The notes beneath the pieces were generated by a model, which made no database searches, had not been told where the DNA came from, and saw only the letters and a list, made by a program, of their open reading frames with translations. The position numbers and the translations under genes were made by a program. From contig JAHHUC010000025.1 in NCBI GenBank assembly GCA_020024215.1, forward strand, positions 1 through 25,415: 25,415 bases of DNA, read 5' to 3'. Of this stretch, positions 21,873-25,415 are shown one piece after another (position 1 is the stretch's first letter; each line of letters opens with the position of its first letter). The DNA comes from Oscillospiraceae bacterium (lineage in GTDB: Bacteria > Bacillota > Clostridia > Oscillospirales > Ruminococcaceae).

Positions 21873-23039
21873 ATGAAAAAATTTATTTCCTTAATTTTGG
21901 CATTTCAGCTTATGCTGTTATGCTTGTTTGGCTGCGGCATAAATCAGTCTGATGGCAGCAATAAATCAAAGGGTGAGCCCATAAAGGTTGTTGCCACAAT
22001 ATTTCCCATATACGATTGGGTTCGTCAGATAACAGGAGAAAATGCCCAAAGCACGGACCTTAAGCTGCTTATAAAAAACGGAGTTGACCTGCACAGCTAT
22101 CAGATGTCTGCCGAGGACATGGTGAGCATATCTGAGGCGGATGTGTTTATATATGTGGGCGGACATTCTGATGAATGGGTTGAGGCTGCACTAAAAAATT
22201 CCGAAAATCCCGATAGAGTTGTAATAAATTTGTTTGAGCTGCTAAGTGAAACGCTGAAGCCTCTAAAAATGACAGAGGGCATGGAGGATAAGCATATGCA
22301 CGAGCATGACGAACATGAGCATAAGCATGACGAACACGAACATGACGAGCACGAGCATGACGAGCATGAGCATGATGAGCACGAGCATGACGAACATGAG
22401 CATGATGAGCATGAGCATGACGAACATAAGCATGACGAACACGAACATGACGAGCACGAGCATGACGAGCATGAGCATGACGAGCACCATCATGAGCACG
22501 AATATAACGACGAGCACATATGGCTCTCCTTAAAAAGGTCCAAAACAGCTGTAAATGCCATTGCAGAGCAGCTTGCAAAAAAAGATGAGGCCAATGCCGA
22601 CATCTACATTTCAAATGCCAAAAAATATATAGAGGAATTGGACAAGCTGGATAAGGAATATGAGAGCGCAGCTGCACTTGGAAAAAAAAACACCGTCTTG
22701 TTTGCAGACCGATTCCCGTTTTTCTATCTGGCAGATGATTACAATTTGGGATACTATGCAGCATTTACCGGCTGCTCCGGAGAATCTGAGGCAAGCTTTG
22801 AAACAGCTGCCATACTTGCCCAAAAGATAGACGAGCTTTCACTTGAAAATGTGCTCACCATTGAAAATCGTTCACACAAAATAGCCGAGACAGTGATTGA
22901 AAGCACAAGGAATAAAAATCAGAATGTGCTTGTAATGAACTCAATGCAGTCTGTCACGCAAAAGCAGCTTGATGAGGGCATGACCTATCTTGATGTAATG
23001 AAAGCCAATCTGGATGTGCTCAAAGCAGCCCTTGAGTAA
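21873..23039 (+). CDS. Zinc ABC transporter substrate-binding lipoprotein (ZnuA/AdcA type)
   Basis: 388 residues. The lipobox LFGC puts the lipidated Cys at 21, so it is tethered outside the membrane. It is a cluster A-I metal-binding protein: His74 in VDLHSYQMS and His215 in NDEHIW fit the first two metal ligands. Where the family usually has a third His, this protein has ADRFPFFYLADDY (279-291), with Asp280 and no His. Between the lobes, residues 141-212 form a His/Asp/Glu-rich loop made almost wholly of the pentapeptide HDEHE, much longer than the usual loop, thought to gather zinc or sense its level. ATG at 21873 follows GGAGG. An ATPase gene follows 16 bases later. Zinc is likely, manganese less so. 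Confidence 0.9.
   Translation: MKKFISLILAFQLMLLCLFGCGINQSDGSNKSKGEPIKVVATIFPIYDWVRQITGENAQSTDLKLLIKNGVDLHSYQMSAEDMVSISEADVFIYVGGHSDEWVEAALKNSENPDRVVINLFELLSETLKPLKMTEGMEDKHMHEHDEHEHKHDEHEHDEHEHDEHEHDEHEHDEHEHDEHEHDEHKHDEHEHDEHEHDEHEHDEHHHEHEYNDEHIWLSLKRSKTAVNAIAEQLAKKDEANADIYISNAKKYIEELDKLDKEYESAAALGKKNTVLFADRFPFFYLADDYNLGYYAAFTGCSGESEASFETAAILAQKIDELSLENVLTIENRSHKIAETVIESTRNKNQNVLVMNSMQSVTQKQLDEGMTYLDVMKANLDVLKAALE
22305..22490 (+). repeat. 15-bp tandem repeat encoding HDEHE
   Basis: Eleven in-frame copies of a 15-base unit (CAT GAY GAR CAY GAR) run from 22326 to 22490, with one more at 22305-22319 separated by two codons. Copies differ mainly at third codon positions. Units at 22326-22370 are identical to those at 22431-22475, a second-order repeat with a 105-base period. 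Confidence 0.95.
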
Positions 23040-23055
23040 GCAAAGGAGAAAATTT

Positions 23056-23766
23056 ATGGCATTGCTTACCTGCGAAAATGTTGCTTTGGGCTATGGCTCT
23101 GTAAAAATTGCAGAGCACATCTCATTCAATGTAAATGAGGGGGATTATCTGTGCATCATAGGAGAAAACGGTTCCGGAAAAAGCACACTTATGAAAACCT
23201 GTCTTAAGCTTGTAAAGCCCCTTGAGGGCAGCATAGTTTTTTCAGATGGTCTTAAAAGGTCAAAAATAGGCTATCTTCCGCAGCAGTCCTCCATTCAGAA
23301 GGATTTTCCTGCCTCCTGTCAGGAGATAGTCCTGTCAGGCTGCCTTAACAGGTGCGGCTTTTTTCCGTTTTATAAAAAAAGCGATATCCGCTTGGCTTTC
23401 CAAAACATGGAAAATCTGGGCATAAGCCATCTTAGCAAATGCTGCTATGGTCAGCTTTCCGGGGGTATGAAGCAGAGGGTTTTGCTCTCTAGGGCGCTTT
23501 GTGCAGCAGAAAAGCTGCTGTTTTTAGATGAGCCGGCAGCAGGTCTGGATGCTGTGGCAGCTGCTAAAATGTATGATATACTGCACCGGCTTAATGAAAA
23601 AAAGACAGCCATCGTCATGATATCCCATGATATTTCCGCCGTTTCGGAACATTCTTCCCACATACTTTATATGGGAAAGGGCTTCTTTTTCTTCGGCACA
23701 AGGGAAGAATATCTGAAGGAGCTTAAATCCGGCATTTTCCCTTTAAGCAGGGAGGTGTGCAGATAG
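23056..23766 (+). CDS. znuC: Zinc ABC transporter ATP-binding protein
   Basis: 236 residues, cytoplasmic ATPase. Walker A GENGSGKST at 36-44, Q-loop YLPQQSS, signature LSGGM near 133, Walker B LLFLDEP near 151-157, D-loop AGLD and switch His in MISHD are all present. It energises the metal importer formed with the adjacent permease and binding protein. ATG at 23056 follows AAAGGAG by 7 bases; a longer frame upstream overlaps the preceding gene and has no site. Its TAG overlaps the GTG of the permease gene by one base, indicating translational coupling. Confidence 0.92.
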   Translation: MALLTCENVALGYGSVKIAEHISFNVNEGDYLCIIGENGSGKSTLMKTCLKLVKPLEGSIVFSDGLKRSKIGYLPQQSSIQKDFPASCQEIVLSGCLNRCGFFPFYKKSDIRLAFQNMENLGISHLSKCCYGQLSGGMKQRVLLSRALCAAEKLLFLDEPAAGLDAVAAAKMYDILHRLNEKKTAIVMISHDISAVSEHSSHILYMGKGFFFFGTREEYLKELKSGIFPLSREVCR

Positions 23767-24602
23767 TGGCTTTATTAGATACCTTTTTAATGTATTTTCA
23801 ATATCCGTTTGTAAGGCGTGCGCTAATAGTAGGTGTGCTGATTTCCATATGTGCAGCTTTAATGGGCGTGACGCTTGTTCTCAAGCGGCTTTCCTTTATA
23901 GGAGACGGCTTATCCCACATGGCCTTTGGAGTGATGTGCGTTGCAGGGGTTATGCACCTTTCAAATGATATGCTGCTGGTGCTGCCGATAACCATATTAA
24001 GCGCCGTTTTCCTGCTTGCAGGTCAGGAGAGAATGAAGCTTAAGGGCGATGCTGCTGTTGCCCTCATGTCCGTGAGCTCGCTTGCCGTAGGCTATCTTCT
24101 CATAAATATATTTTCTGCCTCGGCCAATGTTTCAGGAGATGTCTGCACAAGCCTTTTCGGCTCGGTATCCATTCTGACATTGACACAGCCTCAGGTCTAT
24201 CTCAGCCTTTTTCTCTCTGTTTTTGTAATTGCAGTTTACACCATATTCTACAACTGCATTTTTGCAGTCACATTTGATGAGGCCTTTGCACAGTCAACCG
24301 GGCTTTGCGTCAAAAGATACAGACTGATAATTGCTGTTATCATCGCCGTCATAATTGTGCTTGCCATGAAGCTGGTGGGCTCGCTTTTGATTTCAGCGCT
24401 CATCATATTTCCCGCCCTGTCTGCAATGAGGCTTTTTAAAAATTACAGAGGGGTTGTCATCTGCTCTGTGTTTATTTCTGTTTTGTGCTCTTTGCTGGGC
24501 ATGATCACAGCCATTATTGCCGGCACACCTGTGGGCTCAACAATTACAGCAGCAAATATTATTGCTTTTCTCATATGCTGTGCCATAGGAGGTAAAATAT
24601 GA
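23766..24602 (+). CDS. znuB: Zinc ABC transporter permease (ABC-3 family)
   Basis: 278 residues with about eight or nine membrane segments and the family-typical N-terminal FVRRALIVGVLISICAALMG and LSFIGDGLSHMAFG. Further on LVGSLLISALIIFPALSA, the conserved ABC-3 permease segment that faces the ATPase, is present. It forms the membrane channel for Zn2+ (or Mn2+). The GTG at 23766 is preferred, with GGGAGG about 10 bases upstream; a GTG at 23757 is too close to that site. The stop overlaps the ATG of the next gene as ATGA. Confidence 0.9.
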   Translation: MALLDTFLMYFQYPFVRRALIVGVLISICAALMGVTLVLKRLSFIGDGLSHMAFGVMCVAGVMHLSNDMLLVLPITILSAVFLLAGQERMKLKGDAAVALMSVSSLAVGYLLINIFSASANVSGDVCTSLFGSVSILTLTQPQVYLSLFLSVFVIAVYTIFYNCIFAVTFDEAFAQSTGLCVKRYRLIIAVIIAVIIVLAMKLVGSLLISALIIFPALSAMRLFKNYRGVVICSVFISVLCSLLGMITAIIAGTPVGSTITAANIIAFLICCAIGGKI

Positions 24603-25177
24603 AAAAAATTTACAGGGGCATACTTTTTTCCGTGCTTTTAAGCCTTTTGCTTTGGGGCTGTTCCTCTGTGAAGGAGGAGCCTGACCCAAAAGAGTCGACT
24701 TTTAAGGAAGCAGAGCAAAATAAAAAGGAATCCCAAGCCGCACTGCTTTCCTCCTTGAATCAGGAGGGGGAGTTCAGAGCCTTGATTCCCAGGTCAAAGG
24801 GGCAAGAGGGAATTGACTTTGATTTGACGATGCTTAATCAGAACATGGTGTTTGCCCAGATATACAGCATGATAATGTCCCCAGAGGAATATACGGGCAA
24901 AACCGTAAAGCTGAAGGGCAGCCTTATATATGCAAAAGAATTTGATGAAAATGGGAACATCATATCCGATAAAGAGGTTCTGATATGCGTTGTCAGCGAC
25001 GAGGCAGCCTGCTGTGCAGTGGGTGTGGAATTTATCCCAAAGGATGAAGAAGCCTTCAGGGAGGCTTCCTTTGAGGAGTGGGAGGAAATAACCATCACAG
25101 GTGTATGCGACATAGTTTCCGACGGAACCGGCTTTTTAAATGTTGTAAGGCTTAATGAGGCACAGGTAGAGAAATAG
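24599..25177 (+). CDS. Accessory lipoprotein of the zinc operon, OB-fold-like
   Basis: 192 residues. A lipoprotein signal ends in LLLWGC with lipidated Cys21, followed by a charged linker (about 22-60). The C-terminal domain has the order FDLTMLNQNMVFAQIYSM, PEEYTGKTVKLKGSL, a CVVSDEAACCAVGVEF strand with a Cys pair, then VCDIVSDGTGFLNVVRL. The pattern 'PEEY-GK-VK-KG' followed by a Cys-Cys strand is what I recall for small OB-fold lipoproteins beside zinc or iron transporters in Clostridia. Its ATG overlaps the permease stop, and AGGAGG precedes it, so it belongs to the operon. It may help capture or hand over metal; this is inference. Confidence 0.7.
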   Translation: MKKIYRGILFSVLLSLLLWGCSSVKEEPDPKESTFKEAEQNKKESQAALLSSLNQEGEFRALIPRSKGQEGIDFDLTMLNQNMVFAQIYSMIMSPEEYTGKTVKLKGSLIYAKEFDENGNIISDKEVLICVVSDEAACCAVGVEFIPKDEEAFREASFEEWEEITITGVCDIVSDGTGFLNVVRLNEAQVEK

Positions 25178-25200
25178 AAATATCTTATGCTTAAAGCAAA

Positions 25201-25252
25201 AAGGGAGCATTGCAGCTTGTTTTTATAAGCTGCGATGCCCCCTTATCTTTTT
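25201..25252 (+). terminator. Rho-independent terminator of the zinc operon
   Basis: Long stem of about 18 bp with three mismatches (25201-25218 with 25227-25244), loop GTTTTTAT, followed by ATCTTTTT. It lies 23 bases after the last gene of the operon. Confidence 0.9.
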
Positions 25253-25415
25253 AGCTTGAGAAAAATCTAATCGGCTCATCTGCCATTTTAAGCCCCGCCC
25301 TACACTTGATAAAAGCTTCGCTTGCCCCTTTAAATTTAACCAAGAGTAAAAACAACCTCTAAAATTGCTTTAAGTATTTTTAATTCGTAGCATTACAAGT
25401 GATGCAGGCCTTATC
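25253..25415. other. Unassigned right edge
   Basis: A/T-rich sequence without an open frame that I can support; no known element recognised. Confidence 0.4.

Noticed and set aside
22305..22490. Tandem repeat considered as CRISPR or iteron array
   Set aside because: Fifteen-base units without spacers, in frame inside a gene, with third-position variation; it is a coding repeat.
22147..22764. Long open frames antisense to the zinc-binding lipoprotein gene
   Set aside because: They come from the codon-periodic His/Asp/Glu repeat, which is stop-free in several frames. There are no ribosome-binding sites, and the encoded Arg/His or Met/Val/Leu repeats are not protein-like.

Overview
The window looks like chromosome of an anaerobic, low-GC Gram-positive bacterium of the class Clostridia. 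The grounds are the strong AGGAGG-type ribosome-binding sites, frequent TTG and GTG starts, sigma-A type promoters, the gene order rpmG-secE-nusG-rplK-rplA, a parA-parB pair, a CoA-transferase of fermentative type at the left edge, and close similarity of most proteins to Firmicutes families. No rRNA, tRNA, CRISPR array, insertion sequence or phage gene was recognised. Species cannot be named from the sequence alone.

Layout. 1-155: 3' end of a Cat1/AarC-type CoA-transferase (+). 156-778: gene-poor spacer with two hairpins. 779-2778 (-): operon of a membrane-anchored D,D-carboxypeptidase (VanY type) and two TrkA/KtrA-type potassium-channel gating subunits. It is driven by a near-perfect promoter placed back to back with one for a YcxB-like membrane protein (3008, +). 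3836-5378: two unrecognised proteins facing each other across a shared hairpin. 5547-8068 (-): the rpmG-secE-nusG-rplK-rplA operon with promoter, terminator and two apparent L1-binding leader elements. 8125-9376 (-): a zinc-ribbon/SHOCT-like membrane protein and an unknown protein. 9919-13815 (-): parA, parB, an acyl-ACP thioesterase and guaB. 14055 (+): RidA. 14581-16086 (-): a BCCT transporter.

16368-21093 is the accessory part. It holds a Rgg/PlcR-like regulator (HTH plus helical-repeat domain), a convergent 53-residue secreted peptide that looks like a pheromone precursor, and two fused membrane/ATPase ABC half-transporters. Between the peptide gene and the first ABC gene is a 50-bp imperfect palindrome. 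It places a -35 position at each outer edge exactly 17 bp from a -10 box on either side, so one dimeric regulator could control both directions. I infer a peptide quorum-sensing circuit of the RRNPP kind that controls an export pair.

21323-25252 is a zinc-uptake operon: a small Cys-rich membrane protein, a ZnuA-type lipoprotein with a long His/Asp/Glu pentapeptide repeat, ATPase, permease, and an accessory lipoprotein. It has its own promoter, a 9-5-9 palindrome just after the -10 box, and a strong terminator.
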